64,000 nt of DNA from Halorientalis regularis (GTDB lineage: Archaea; Halobacteriota; Halobacteria; Halobacteriales; Haloarculaceae). Where the stretch lies: contig NZ_JALJCL010000003.1 of assembly GCF_023698535.1 (NCBI RefSeq), positions 62,001-126,000 of the forward strand. Direction: 5' to 3'. This document shows positions 44,600-53,603 of the stretch, piece after piece. The notes below the pieces were generated by a model. It saw only the letters and a program-made list of their open reading frames with translations, searched no databases and was not told the DNA's origin. A program made the translations under genes and the position numbers. Each line of letters opens with the position of its first letter. The stretch's first letter is position 1.

Positions 44600-45111
44600 C
44601 AGTTCAACCGCCAGAGTTCGTAGTTCAATAGTGCGGCGAAACTCACCCACAGCAGATAGGGCACCAGCAACAGCGCCGCCCGGCGGTCCACCCGGTCGAA
44701 GGCCAGCACGGTGGCGACGATGGTGAGCCAGAGGACGGCGATGACGACCAGCCCGAGCAGTGGCGAACGCAGGCCGAAGAACGCGCCGGACCACGCGACG
44801 TTGAACGCGAACTGGCCGGCGAACAGCGCCAGGGCGATCCTGACGGTCCGGTCGTCGAGGCCAGCACGCCAGACGAGCCACGCCGCGACGCCCATCAGGG
44901 CAAAGAGGGTGATCCAGACCGGGCCGAACACCCAGCCCGGCGGAGTGAACGCCGGTTTCGTCAGCGTGGGGTACCACGTCGTGACGCCGGACAGCGAGAG
45001 GAGGTTGCCGAGGCCGCCGAGCAGTTCGCTCGCGAGGACGACGAGGACGAGCGACGCGGCCGGGCGACGCTGCGGGAACCGTGCTGTCGTGTCGACTGTG
45101 ATGTCGGCCAT
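44599..45111 (-). CDS. tspO: TspO/MBR tryptophan-rich sensory protein
   Basis: 170 aa with five predicted membrane helices. Family signatures are [20 protein letters not shown] near 45-65, then [33 protein letters not shown], and the closing [20 protein letters not shown]. TspO binds porphyrins; in Rhodobacter it tunes photopigment genes to oxygen and light. An N-terminal polar stretch of about 15 residues precedes helix 1. It is the first gene of a two-gene unit with the rhodopsin (one-base overlap of stop and start). A T-rich CCTTTTTTCC box at about 45135-45144 (minus strand) lies at promoter distance. It is divergent from alaS. Confidence 0.93.
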   Translation of the reverse strand: MADITVDTTARFPQRRPAASLVLVVLASELLGGLGNLLSLSGVTTWYPTLTKPAFTPPGWVFGPVWITLFALMGVAAWLVWRAGLDDRTVRIALALFAGQFAFNVAWSGAFFGLRSPLLGLVVIAVLWLTIVATVLAFDRVDRRAALLLVPYLLWVSFAALLNYELWRLN

Positions 45112-45225
45112 ACCGAACCCAGACTGGGGAGGGAAAAAAGGACCGCGACGACTCCCGGCGATCGGGACCGGGCGCGAACCCGAAACGTCCAGACGGCGGC
45201 GAATCTCGCCGCCTGTTCGGAACTG

Positions 45226-45232
45226 TTTTACC
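45226..45232 (+). promoter_or_regulatory. TATA-like box of alaS
   Basis: TTTTACC, 28-34 bases before the alaS ATG at 45260, in an otherwise G+C-rich spacer. Spacing fits a leaderless transcript. It supports the start at 45260. Confidence 0.5.
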
Positions 45233-45259
45233 GCCCGGTTGGCCACATTAGGGCAACGA

Positions 45260-48088
45260 ATGAGTGAGCTCGAAGCGGAGTACAAACTCCAGTACTTCGA
45301 AGACGAGGGGTTTCACCGGCTGGAGTGTTCGGCCTGTGGGGACCACTTCTGGACGCTCGACGGGAGTCGGGATACCTGTGGCGAGCCCCCGTGTGCGGAG
45401 TACAGTTTCATCGACAATCCGGGGTTCGACGACGAGCTGTCGCTGTCGGAGATGCGCGAGACGTTTCTCTCCTTTTTCGAGGACCACGACCACGAGCGGG
45501 TCGATCCCTACCCCGTCGCCGCGAACCGCTGGCGTGACGACGTGCTCCTGACCCAGGCGTCGATCTACGACTTTCAGCCCCACGTCACCTCGGGGCAGTC
45601 GCCGCCGCCGGCCAACCCCCTCGTCGTCTCGCAACCGTGCATCCGGATGCAGGACATCGACAACGTGGGCAAGACCGGCCGCCACACCATGGCCTTCGAG
45701 ATGGGCGGCCACCACGCGTTCAACGCCGCCGAGGACGCCGAGTACGCCTACGAGGGCGAGGTCTACTGGAAAGAGGAGTGTGTCGAGTACTGTGTCGAGT
45801 TCTTCGAGTCGCTGGGCGCGGACATGGGCGAGCTGACGTTCATCGAGGACCCGTGGGTCGGCGGAGGCAACGCCGGCCCGGCCTTCGAGGTCATCTACCG
45901 CGGGCTGGAACTCGCCACGCTCGTGTTCATGTGTTTCGAGCAGGACCCCGACGGCGAGTACGAACTCAAGGACGGGAACACGTACTCCCGGATGGATCGC
46001 CGGGTCATCGACACTGGCTACGGGATCGAGCGCTGGACGTGGATGAGCCAGGGCACGCCAACTGTGTACGAGGCGATCTACCCCGACATGATCGACTTCC
46101 TGAAGGACAACGCCGGGGTCGATCTGACGAGCGAGGAGGCGGCCATCGTCCACGACGCCGCGCGGCTCTCCGGGAGTCTCGACATCGACGACGTCGACGA
46201 CGTCGAGGCCGCACGCGCCGACATCGCGGCCGAACTCGGGGTCGACGTCGACCGGTTGCGCGACCTCGTGGAGCCCCTCGAAGACATCTACGCCATCTCG
46301 GATCACGCCCGGACCCTGGCGTACATGCTGGGCGACGGCATCGTCCCGAGCAACGTCGGGACGGGCTATCTCGCGCGGATGGTCCTCCGGCGGACCAAGC
46401 GCCTCTGTGACAACGTCGGCGTGGACGCCCCGCTGGACGAACTCGTCGACATGCAGGCCGAGCGGCTGGGCTACCGCAACCGCGACACGATCCGGGACAT
46501 CGTCCGCACCGAGGTCGAGAAGTACCGCGAGACGCTCGACCGGGGCGGCCGGAAGGTCCGCCAGCTGGCCGAGGAGTACGCCGCCTCGGGCGACCCCATC
46601 CCGACCGAGGAGCTGATCGAGTTGTACGACAGCCACGGCATCCAGCCCGACATGGTCGAGGAGATCGCCGCCGAGCGGGACGTAGCCGTCGCGGTCCCGG
46701 ACGACTTCTACTCGCTGGTCGCCGACCGCCACGACGCCGAGGAGGCGGCCGCCGAGGCAGAGGAGTCGAGCCACGGCGAGCGACTGTCGGACCTGCCCGA
46801 GACCGACCGCCTCTACTACGAGGACCAGGAGCGCATGGAGTTCGAGGCGATGGTGCTGGACGTGTTCGAGCGCGAGGACGGCGACTACGACGTGGTGCTG
46901 GACCAGACGATGTTCTACCCCGAAGGCGGGGGCCAGCCCGCCGACCACGGGACGATCACGACCGACGACGTGACCGCCGAGGTCGAGGACGTGCAGATCG
47001 TCGACGGCGTCGTCCTCCATCGGGTCGACGAGGACCCGGGCAAAGGCGAGTTCGTCCGCGGGGGGATCGACGCCGACCGGCGACGTCGACTCATGCGCCA
47101 CCACACCGCGACCCACATCGTCGGCCACGCCGCCCGGGAAGTGCTGGGCGACCACATCCGGCAGGCCGGTGCGCAGAAACACACCGACAGCGCCCGGCTG
47201 GACGTGCGCCACTACGAGCCGATCACGCGCGAACAGGTCAAACAGATCGAACGCCTCGCCAACGAGGTCGTGATGGACAACACGTCGGTCACCCAGGAGT
47301 GGCCAGACCGCCACGAGGCCGAAGCCGAGCACGGGTTCGACCTCTACCAGGGCGGGATTCCAGCCGGCGAGCAGATCCGGCTGATCCACGTCGACGAGGA
47401 CGTCCAGGCCTGCGGTGGGACACACGTCGCCCGCACCGGCGACGTGGGCGCGATCAAGCTCCTGAACACAGAGCGTATCCAGGACGGTGTGGAGCGGCTC
47501 ACGTTCGCCGCTGGCGACGCGGCCATCGAGGCGACCCAGGCGACCGAGGACGCCCTCTACGCGGCCGCGGACACCCTCGACGTGAGCCCGCAGGACGTGC
47601 CCGAGACCGCCGAACGGTTCTTTAGCGAGTGGAAAGAACGGGGCAAGACCATCGAACAGCTCAAAGAGGAACTCGCGGAGGTCCGGGCGGCCGGCGACGA
47701 CGGCGAGGAAGTCGACGTGGGCGGAACGCCCGCGGTGATCCAGCGGCTCGACGCCGACATGGACGAACTCCGCGCGACGGCCAACGCCCTCGTCGAGGAC
47801 GGAAAGATCGCCGTCATCGGGAGCGCGCCGGACGGCGTCCCCGCGAGCGACGCGAGCGAGGGCTCGGCGGACGAGGAAAGCGAGTCCGGCGGTGCGCAGT
47901 TCGTCGTCGCCGTCCCCGACGACGCCGGAATCGACGCCGGCGAGGTCGTCGGCGAACTCGCGAGCAAGGTCGGCGGTGGCGGCGGCGGCCCACCGGACTT
48001 CGCCCAGGGTGGCGGCCCCGACGGCGAGGCTCTCGACGACGCGCTGGACGACGCGCCGGACGTGCTCGAACAGGTCCTGAGGGCCTGA
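45260..48088 (+). CDS. alaS: Alanyl-tRNA synthetase
   Basis: 942 aa archaeal-type AlaRS that charges tRNA-Ala. The N-terminal part carries a Cys-rich zinc ribbon ([20 protein letters not shown]) specific to archaeal forms. The class II core follows ([40 protein letters not shown]). The editing domain has [19 protein letters not shown] and [20 protein letters not shown], which clears Ser- and Gly-tRNA. The C-terminal dimerisation region ends with a Gly-rich [18 protein letters not shown] segment, typical of AlaRS. Insertions are acidic, as expected for a halophile. Confidence 0.97.
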   Translation: MSELEAEYKLQYFEDEGFHRLECSACGDHFWTLDGSRDTCGEPPCAEYSFIDNPGFDDELSLSEMRETFLSFFEDHDHERVDPYPVAANRWRDDVLLTQASIYDFQPHVTSGQSPPPANPLVVSQPCIRMQDIDNVGKTGRHTMAFEMGGHHAFNAAEDAEYAYEGEVYWKEECVEYCVEFFESLGADMGELTFIEDPWVGGGNAGPAFEVIYRGLELATLVFMCFEQDPDGEYELKDGNTYSRMDRRVIDTGYGIERWTWMSQGTPTVYEAIYPDMIDFLKDNAGVDLTSEEAAIVHDAARLSGSLDIDDVDDVEAARADIAAELGVDVDRLRDLVEPLEDIYAISDHARTLAYMLGDGIVPSNVGTGYLARMVLRRTKRLCDNVGVDAPLDELVDMQAERLGYRNRDTIRDIVRTEVEKYRETLDRGGRKVRQLAEEYAASGDPIPTEELIELYDSHGIQPDMVEEIAAERDVAVAVPDDFYSLVADRHDAEEAAAEAEESSHGERLSDLPETDRLYYEDQERMEFEAMVLDVFEREDGDYDVVLDQTMFYPEGGGQPADHGTITTDDVTAEVEDVQIVDGVVLHRVDEDPGKGEFVRGGIDADRRRRLMRHHTATHIVGHAAREVLGDHIRQAGAQKHTDSARLDVRHYEPITREQVKQIERLANEVVMDNTSVTQEWPDRHEAEAEHGFDLYQGGIPAGEQIRLIHVDEDVQACGGTHVARTGDVGAIKLLNTERIQDGVERLTFAAGDAAIEATQATEDALYAAADTLDVSPQDVPETAERFFSEWKERGKTIEQLKEELAEVRAAGDDGEEVDVGGTPAVIQRLDADMDELRATANALVEDGKIAVIGSAPDGVPASDASEGSADEESESGGAQFVVAVPDDAGIDAGEVVGELASKVGGGGGGPPDFAQGGGPDGEALDDALDDAPDVLEQVLRA

Positions 48089-48100
48089 TCGAGGGGCTGG

Positions 48101-48601
48101 TTAGTCTTTTCTCGTGTCGTGCTCGGTGTCGCCAGCGGCGGCCCCGTCCGCTTCCTCGGTGTTGTGTCTCGGCGGCTGAACCCGCTCGAATCGTCCGGGA
48201 TCGAGCGCGAGCAGGTCGGTCGCGTCGAGGCGCGTCCCGGCCCACGCGCGGCCGGCGGCGAGGACGAGCGCGACCGAGACCGGCCAGACGGTGACGTGGG
48301 CCTCGTTGAACACCAGGGTGCCGAGGCCGACGAGGGTGGCCAGCGCGGCCGCGAGTCGCGGGGAGCGATCCAGTCGCCACAGGAGGACCGCGGGCAGTGC
48401 GGCCACCCCCGCGAGGACCGCGACGGCGAGGAGGACCGCGGCGACGAGCGCCCCGACCCGGTCGCCGCCGGCGTACCCCGCCGCGAACAGCCCGACCGCG
48501 AGGGCGGTCTGGAGGAAAATCCCGGTGATGGCGATGCGTTCGGCGGCCGGGAGTCTGTCGAGCAGGGCACCCAGCCGGCGGAGGTGTGTCGTGGGTGTCA
48601 T
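48101..48601 (-). CDS. Four-helix membrane protein, last gene of an operon
   Basis: 166 aa. Hydrophobic segments lie at about 22-45, 48-75, 83-98 and 104-120, so about four membrane helices. A charged cytoplasmic tail of about 40 residues ends EEADGAAAGDTEHDTRKD. No family is recognised. Its ATG overlaps the stop of the upstream gene (ATGA, four bases), so it is co-translated with the signal-peptide protein encoded before it. Confidence 0.7.
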   Translation of the reverse strand: MTPTTHLRRLGALLDRLPAAERIAITGIFLQTALAVGLFAAGYAGGDRVGALVAAVLLAVAVLAGVAALPAVLLWRLDRSPRLAAALATLVGLGTLVFNEAHVTVWPVSVALVLAAGRAWAGTRLDATDLLALDPGRFERVQPPRHNTEEADGAAAGDTEHDTRKD

Positions 48602-49554
48602 AGGAGCCAGGTGAGGAGGCCGACGACCAACCGGGCGGCACCGAGCGCGAGGTCGACGATGGCCCACTTGATCGTGGCGAGCGGGCCGACGCCCCGAACC
48701 GTGATCTTCCCGGACGCGAACGCCTGCCTGAGCGCCGCGTCGGACTGTTCGGCCGTCAGGACGCGTCTGGCCGTCGCTTCGTCGACCGTCACGACCAGCG
48801 TGGTGTCCGGGTGTGCCCCGGCCCGAAGGTTCCGGATCCGACCGTCCTCGGTCGTCCGGAACGAGACGACGCCGGTGCCACCGCCGGTCCGGTCGATCCG
48901 GAGCGTAACGCGTTCGCCGTCGACGTGTGCCCCGAGGACGCCGAGGTCGTAACTGCCGGCGCTGGCGTTGTACGTCGCGACCGTTGTCGCGAGGCGACGA
49001 TAGAAGCCCGCGCCGAGGCCGGCGGTCCCGCCGGGGTCGGCGGCGACCACGTCCGCGGCCCGGGACTGCACCGCGTCGATCCGGGCACCGGTGACGTTGG
49101 CCTCGCGGCGGACGGTAGTGTTCAGCTCCGCGGTCGCCGTCCGGACCCGCTGGACGCGTCTGTCTATCGCCCGGGCACGCGCCGCGACCGGTCCGATCCG
49201 GGCCGCGTAGGCGTCGGCGTCGAGCGCCCCTCGCTCGCGGGCGGCGCGCAACGAGTCCGTTCGGGCTTCGAGCGTCGTGAGCCGTGACTCGGCGTCGTCG
49301 AGCGCGGCGGCCGCGACGCGGGCCCTCGCCGCCGGCGTCTCGGCGGCGGCCAGTCGGTCCCGGAGGTCGGCGGCGGCGAGGTCGCCGTCGAGTTCGACAC
49401 GCTGTGTGTCGATGGCACTGGCGACGGCCGTGCCCGGGCCGGTCGCGTTGCGCTCGGGCGGCGTCGCCGCCAGCGCACTCCCGGCGGTCGCGAGTGCCGC
49501 GAGGAGTACCGCGACGAGCACCAAGACCACGACGGCACGACGGAGTCGAGTCAT
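48598..49554 (-). CDS. Exported protein with coiled-coil middle and C-terminal helix
   Basis: 318 aa. A signal peptide (RAVVVLVLVAVLLAALATAG, cut near ALA) leads to a long helical, Ala/Arg-rich region (about 45-160) with coiled-coil character. A small alpha/beta domain follows (GVVSFRTTEDGRIRNLRAGA, then TLVVTVDEATARRVLTAEQS), which resembles an SCP2-like fold. A hydrophobic C-terminal helix (KWAIVDLALGAARLVVGLLT) may anchor it in the membrane. Function unknown. It is followed, with overlap, by the four-helix protein gene. Confidence 0.7.
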   Translation of the reverse strand: MTRLRRAVVVLVLVAVLLAALATAGSALAATPPERNATGPGTAVASAIDTQRVELDGDLAAADLRDRLAAAETPAARARVAAAALDDAESRLTTLEARTDSLRAARERGALDADAYAARIGPVAARARAIDRRVQRVRTATAELNTTVRREANVTGARIDAVQSRAADVVAADPGGTAGLGAGFYRRLATTVATYNASAGSYDLGVLGAHVDGERVTLRIDRTGGGTGVVSFRTTEDGRIRNLRAGAHPDTTLVVTVDEATARRVLTAEQSDAALRQAFASGKITVRGVGPLATIKWAIVDLALGAARLVVGLLTWLL

Positions 49555-49687
49555 TCGTCGATCCACCTCTCCGGTAGGCACCCGGGAGAGTTGAAAGGCA
49601 CAGACGTTCCGGCCCAATCAGCGCCGTTTCGGAACCGTTCAATCGCCGGACGTGGACGGGACAGTGGGGGACGCGGAGCGCGCACGG

Positions 49688-50788
49688 TCATACCTCGATC
49701 TCCCCCGGGAGTGCGAGGACGTTCTCGCGGCCGAGTCGGTAGACCTCGATACGCTCGGCCTCGTGCATCTCGTTGACCACGTCGCTGGCTTTCGTCCGTG
49801 ACCAGTCGACGGCCGCGATGAGGTCCTGTTGTTTCATGCGACCGCCCTCGGCTTCCAGCAGTCGCAGGACCCGTTCCTCGTCGGTGAGCAGTTCCTCGCG
49901 CGGGTCGTCGGGGCTTTTCTCGGCAGTTTCGCCAACGGTCTCCCCCGCGTCGTCCCGGTCGGCGTCGGGAGGAGTTGTCGCCGTCCCGTCTCCGGGTAGG
50001 CCGTCGTCGGTCGTCGACGACTCGCCCCACCACCGTCCGTGGCCGTACCAGCCGACGGCGAGGACGAGCGCCAGGGCCGCGCCGCCGAGAGCCGGCAGTA
50101 TGGAGTCGATACCGCCGACGCCGGTCGCGTCCAGCGCGACCGTCGGGTCTTCGGTCCGGAACTGCAGCGGCCCCGTCCAGCGGACGGCGTGAGCCTGACT
50201 GGCGTCGGGGTCGGGCGTGACCGACGCTCGCTCGAAGTCGTCGGGCCACTCCATCCAGAGCGACTCGTTCGCACCGAGCCGGAGGCCGCCGATGGCGTCA
50301 CCGAGGACGTACCGGTCCGACGCGGGCGTCGCGGCGAAGTTCGTCCAGGTGAAGCGGTAGGTCACGACGCCGAACCGGCCGGACGGCACCGACCGGTGGG
50401 CCCGGACCGAGCCGTTCTCGACCGCCATCGATCGACCCGTCTCCTGCTCGGCCCGGTCGACGGCGCGTCGCATCCGCCCCACGAAGACACCGGGTGGGTT
50501 CGAGACGTTCGTCCGTGCCTGCGCGAAAGCGCGACGCGCGGCCCCGTCGGTCAGTTCGTAGCGAAACTCGACCCGCCAGTGGGCATCCCCGTCCCGGTCG
50601 AAGTCGACTCGGGTCACGACGGCATCGTAACCCGACACCGGTGCCAGCGCGCCGACGAAAGACGGGTTCGACCCCGTGTCCCCGGCCGCGCCCGCGGATG
50701 CACCGAGCGCGACCGCGACCAGAACCGTGACAGCCGCTCCGAGGGCGACCAGGCGGACGACTCGATCCCCGATGGCGCTGTCTGTCAT
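49688..50788 (-). CDS. Membrane-anchored winged-helix regulator
   Basis: 366 aa. A signal-like start (VVRLVALGAAVTVLVAVALG) precedes an outside domain of about 180 residues (VTRVDFDRDGDAHWRVEFRY, then RFGVVTYRFTWTNFAATP). A membrane helix (ILPALGGAALALVLAVGWYG) follows at about 230-250, then an acidic linker, and a cytoplasmic winged helix at about 300-360 (LLTDEERVLRLLEAEGGRMK, then WSRTKASDVVNEMHEAERIE). This plan, DUF7345-like outside and DUF7343-like inside as I recall, is common in haloarchaea and suggests one-component signalling across the membrane. The exported protein encoded 133 bases downstream may be part of the same system. Confidence 0.82.
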   Translation of the reverse strand: MTDSAIGDRVVRLVALGAAVTVLVAVALGASAGAAGDTGSNPSFVGALAPVSGYDAVVTRVDFDRDGDAHWRVEFRYELTDGAARRAFAQARTNVSNPPGVFVGRMRRAVDRAEQETGRSMAVENGSVRAHRSVPSGRFGVVTYRFTWTNFAATPASDRYVLGDAIGGLRLGANESLWMEWPDDFERASVTPDPDASQAHAVRWTGPLQFRTEDPTVALDATGVGGIDSILPALGGAALALVLAVGWYGHGRWWGESSTTDDGLPGDGTATTPPDADRDDAGETVGETAEKSPDDPREELLTDEERVLRLLEAEGGRMKQQDLIAAVDWSRTKASDVVNEMHEAERIEVYRLGRENVLALPGEIEV

Positions 50789-50986
50789 TCCTCACCCCGC
50801 ACGACGCGTGTTCGATTCGGTCGTGTTCGTGAACCGACTTGATAGTGGGGGATCGTTCGAAATGACGCCACGGACCACCGGGAGGACCGGCGGGAACTCA
50901 CCGGCGAATATTCTACTATTTAAAACCTTTTACCGTTTACGTCCTCACATCAAGGTCGAAATACCGAATCGCAATACACCAGTGGT

Positions 50987-51047
50987 GCTGATTGACGCGG
51001 AGCGTGGTTGAGAGTCGCTGATTGGCGCTGAGGGTGAGGGGTTTATA
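50987..51047 (+). promoter_or_regulatory. Direct repeats and TATA box upstream of the DUF7331-like gene
   Basis: Two near-identical 16-base sequences, GCTGATTGACGCGGAG (50987-51002) and GCTGATTGGCGCTGAG (51017-51032), start exactly 30 bases apart. They are followed by TTTATA at 51042-51047, which is 30-35 bases before the ATG at 51077. Two sites spaced by three helical turns just upstream of the core promoter suggest an activator-binding pair. Confidence 0.55.
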
Positions 51048-51076
51048 CGGACATCCCGGCCCGAGAAGGGAGTGTG

Positions 51077-51238
51077 ATGGCTCGAAACCACATCACGGAC
51101 GGTTCGCATCGAGCGACGACCGGCCCGTCGACCGAGACGGTCGAACTCGCGACGGGTGGCGCGGTCGTCTACGACCGGGAGAACAAGGACGCCTGGATAC
51201 AGGCCGAGACCACGACCGACCTCACGGAGGTGCGGTGA
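51077..51238 (+). CDS. Small haloarchaeal protein (DUF7331-like), coupled to the protease gene
   Basis: 53 aa: a polar N-terminus, then TVELATGGAVVYDRENKDAW and IQAETTTDLTEVR. This short pattern matches the haloarchaeal DUF7331 proteins as I recall them; function unknown. One base separates its TGA from the ATG of the secreted metalloprotease gene (TGAGATG), so translation of the two is probably coupled. Confidence 0.7.
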   Translation: MARNHITDGSHRATTGPSTETVELATGGAVVYDRENKDAWIQAETTTDLTEVR

Positions 51239-51239
51239 G

Positions 51240-53513
51240 ATGTGCGTTCGCAGTCGACTCCGGCTGGGGCTCGTCGTCGTGGGTGCAGTGTTGCTCACGT
51301 TGAGCTTGGTGCCCACGGCCGCCGCCAGCGGGGCAGGTGGCGGCGCACACGCGTCGCCCACTGCGGACACGGACGAGTCCTCTGCGGTGACGGTCACGAA
51401 GTCGCTGTCGGCGGCCAACGGGAAGACGACGCTCTCCGGGACGGTCCAGTACCGCGGCGTCGACGGCAATCTCCGGCCGGCCCGACAGGTGACGGTCAAG
51501 ATCCGACACGACGTGGTTGGCCCCGTGAATCCGGTGATCGCCCGGACGACGACCGACGATCAGGGTCGCTACTCGGTGCAGATCGACGTGGCGGAGTACG
51601 AGGCCGACGTGGATTTCGACAAGAAGCTCTTCCTGCACGTGCAGGCAGTCGCGAAGAACCCGGCGGTCAACGTCGTCAACTTCGGGCAGAACCTGGATAC
51701 GGCCAACGGCAACACCTGGACGCTCAACCAGGAGGCGATGGTCAAGCGCGGACAGAACTCGGCGACGGTCGACCTGACCGCGACGAAGGAAAAGCCCCGC
51801 CGCGCCTTCCAAGTCGCCAACTGGACCCTGGAGGCGTACCGGTTCACCGAGCGCGAGGCCGGCTGGACGCGCAACCGCGTGAAAGCGCGGTACCCGGCGG
51901 CCAATCCCAACAACAGCCAGTTCAAGTCCCCCTTCGAGAAGTTCGTCATCGGGAGCAACGGCTGGGACGCGGACAAGCGCCACACGGTCCACCACGAGTA
52001 CGGGCACGCGGTGATGAGCGGCCTGTTCAAGTACAAGGGCTGGCAGATTCCCAAGCCCGCTAACTGGGGCCCACACTGCGTGTGGAGCGACACCGGACGG
52101 ATCACCGCCTGGTACGAGGGCTTCGCCGAGTTCTTCGAGGCCGCAGTCAACGACAGCCCCCGCACGGACGGGATGTGGCTCGAACAGCATCACTACTACA
52201 ACGAGACCAACGAGCACGGCCCGCAGTGTCCCGAGTCGCACGCCAACGACGGCTACGACGGCGCGAAGGTCGAGGGTGCGGTCGCGAACATCCTCTGGGA
52301 CGTGTACGACCCGGCGAACGAACCCCACGACGAAATCGACGGTGACCTCGGGACGATCTTCGACGCCGTCAACGAGACGGACAACCAGCAGCGGGTGGCA
52401 CGACCGTTCAACAGCGACCGCACGACGGACATCCACGACTTCTTCATCCAGTACGTGGACAACACCGGTCGCCACGAGGAACTGCGGAAGATCTACTTCG
52501 AGTACGGCATCGTCAAGCCCGACCGCTTCGACTCCGCGACGTCCGCGTCGGGACCGCTCAGCGACTGCTCGATCCACTACTACCCCTGCTCGAAGCAACC
52601 GAAACACGACTGGACGACGCTCGATCCGGACACGAGCGTCGACGTGATGCTCCACGGGAGCGACATCGACAAGTACATTTTCCAGCTGTCGAAGGGGGAC
52701 ACGATCGACGTGACCACGACGGCGCACGGCGGTGGGACCACCGCGGCGTTCGAGGTCTTCGAGGGCGAACCGCCGTGGGGCAGCGGACAGCCGTCACCGG
52801 CGGTCGCCTCGTCGACCGAGAGTGGGAACGTCCACTCCACCACGTTCACGGCCGACCGGAGCGGCAAGTACACCGTGATCGTCCAGCCGCCGGAGGGCAG
52901 TTTCGAGCAGGTCACCAGCTACACGCTCTCCGTGACCCACGCATCCGACTCGACGGACAGCGGGGGAACGGGCGACGGCGGTCCCATCTTGGGCCCGGGC
53001 GACGACGGTCCGCGCCTGGACCCGGGCGGCAACCTGACCACCGATCCCTGTCCCACGAAACCGGGCGGCTGTGACTTCGACATCAACGTCTCCGGGTTCG
53101 GAGCGGACGGCGACGAATCCACTGGCGACGACTCCGACGGGACGGCTGGAACCGATAGCTCGACCGACTCCGGGTCCGGCGACACCGGTGCCAGTGACTC
53201 CGGATCGGGCGACAGCGCCACGGAGGGCACTGCTTCCGGCAGTCAGTCGGACTCGTCGACCCGAAGCGACGGGACGACGGCCGACGACGCCGCGGCCGTT
53301 CCGGCAACCGACGGCGACTCTGACGGTTCCGGTGCCGTCACGGACACGACCCAGTCGGCCGGTGACGGCAACGCTGCCGACGATCCCGGGGCGACCCGAC
53401 AGGCGACCGATTCGGACGGCGCGGACGACGGGATCACGGGCAGTACTCTCGGCGTCGTACTCGCCCTGCTCCTGGCGTTGCTCGCGGTGCTGATCGCGGT
53501 CCTGCGGCGCTGA
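51240..53513 (+). CDS. Secreted gluzincin metalloprotease with PPC domain and C-terminal anchor
   Basis: 757 aa. A signal peptide (LRLGLVVVGAVLLTLSLVPT) is followed by a beta-sandwich like carboxypeptidase regulatory domains (about 50-135, TLSGTVQYRGVDG, then VIARTTTDDQGRYSVQIDVA). The catalytic core has HHEYGHAVMSG (His252, Glu253, His256) and YEGFAEFFEA with the likely third zinc ligand Glu297. A PPC domain follows at about 465-570 (DKYIFQLSKGDTIDVTTTAH, then STTFTADRSGKYTVIVQPPE). A Ser/Asp/Gly/Thr-rich stalk of about 170 residues and a final helix (GVVLALLLALLAVLIAVLRR) complete it. It is probably a cell-wall-anchored protease; the substrate is unknown. Confidence 0.85.
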   Translation: MCVRSRLRLGLVVVGAVLLTLSLVPTAAASGAGGGAHASPTADTDESSAVTVTKSLSAANGKTTLSGTVQYRGVDGNLRPARQVTVKIRHDVVGPVNPVIARTTTDDQGRYSVQIDVAEYEADVDFDKKLFLHVQAVAKNPAVNVVNFGQNLDTANGNTWTLNQEAMVKRGQNSATVDLTATKEKPRRAFQVANWTLEAYRFTEREAGWTRNRVKARYPAANPNNSQFKSPFEKFVIGSNGWDADKRHTVHHEYGHAVMSGLFKYKGWQIPKPANWGPHCVWSDTGRITAWYEGFAEFFEAAVNDSPRTDGMWLEQHHYYNETNEHGPQCPESHANDGYDGAKVEGAVANILWDVYDPANEPHDEIDGDLGTIFDAVNETDNQQRVARPFNSDRTTDIHDFFIQYVDNTGRHEELRKIYFEYGIVKPDRFDSATSASGPLSDCSIHYYPCSKQPKHDWTTLDPDTSVDVMLHGSDIDKYIFQLSKGDTIDVTTTAHGGGTTAAFEVFEGEPPWGSGQPSPAVASSTESGNVHSTTFTADRSGKYTVIVQPPEGSFEQVTSYTLSVTHASDSTDSGGTGDGGPILGPGDDGPRLDPGGNLTTDPCPTKPGGCDFDINVSGFGADGDESTGDDSDGTAGTDSSTDSGSGDTGASDSGSGDSATEGTASGSQSDSSTRSDGTTADDAAAVPATDGDSDGSGAVTDTTQSAGDGNAADDPGATRQATDSDGADDGITGSTLGVVLALLLALLAVLIAVLRR

Positions 53514-53603
53514 TCGCCGTCGAACCGCCGACGGCTTTTTTCCAGTTCTCCGCCATCCGCAACAGCTAACTATTCGTTCCCCAACAGGACCAGCAGGGAA
53601 CAG

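Noticed and set aside
45248-47425. Long minus-strand open frame (about 725 codons)
   Set aside because: It is antisense to alaS, which is certain from its motifs. The translated text has no domain and is a composition artefact.
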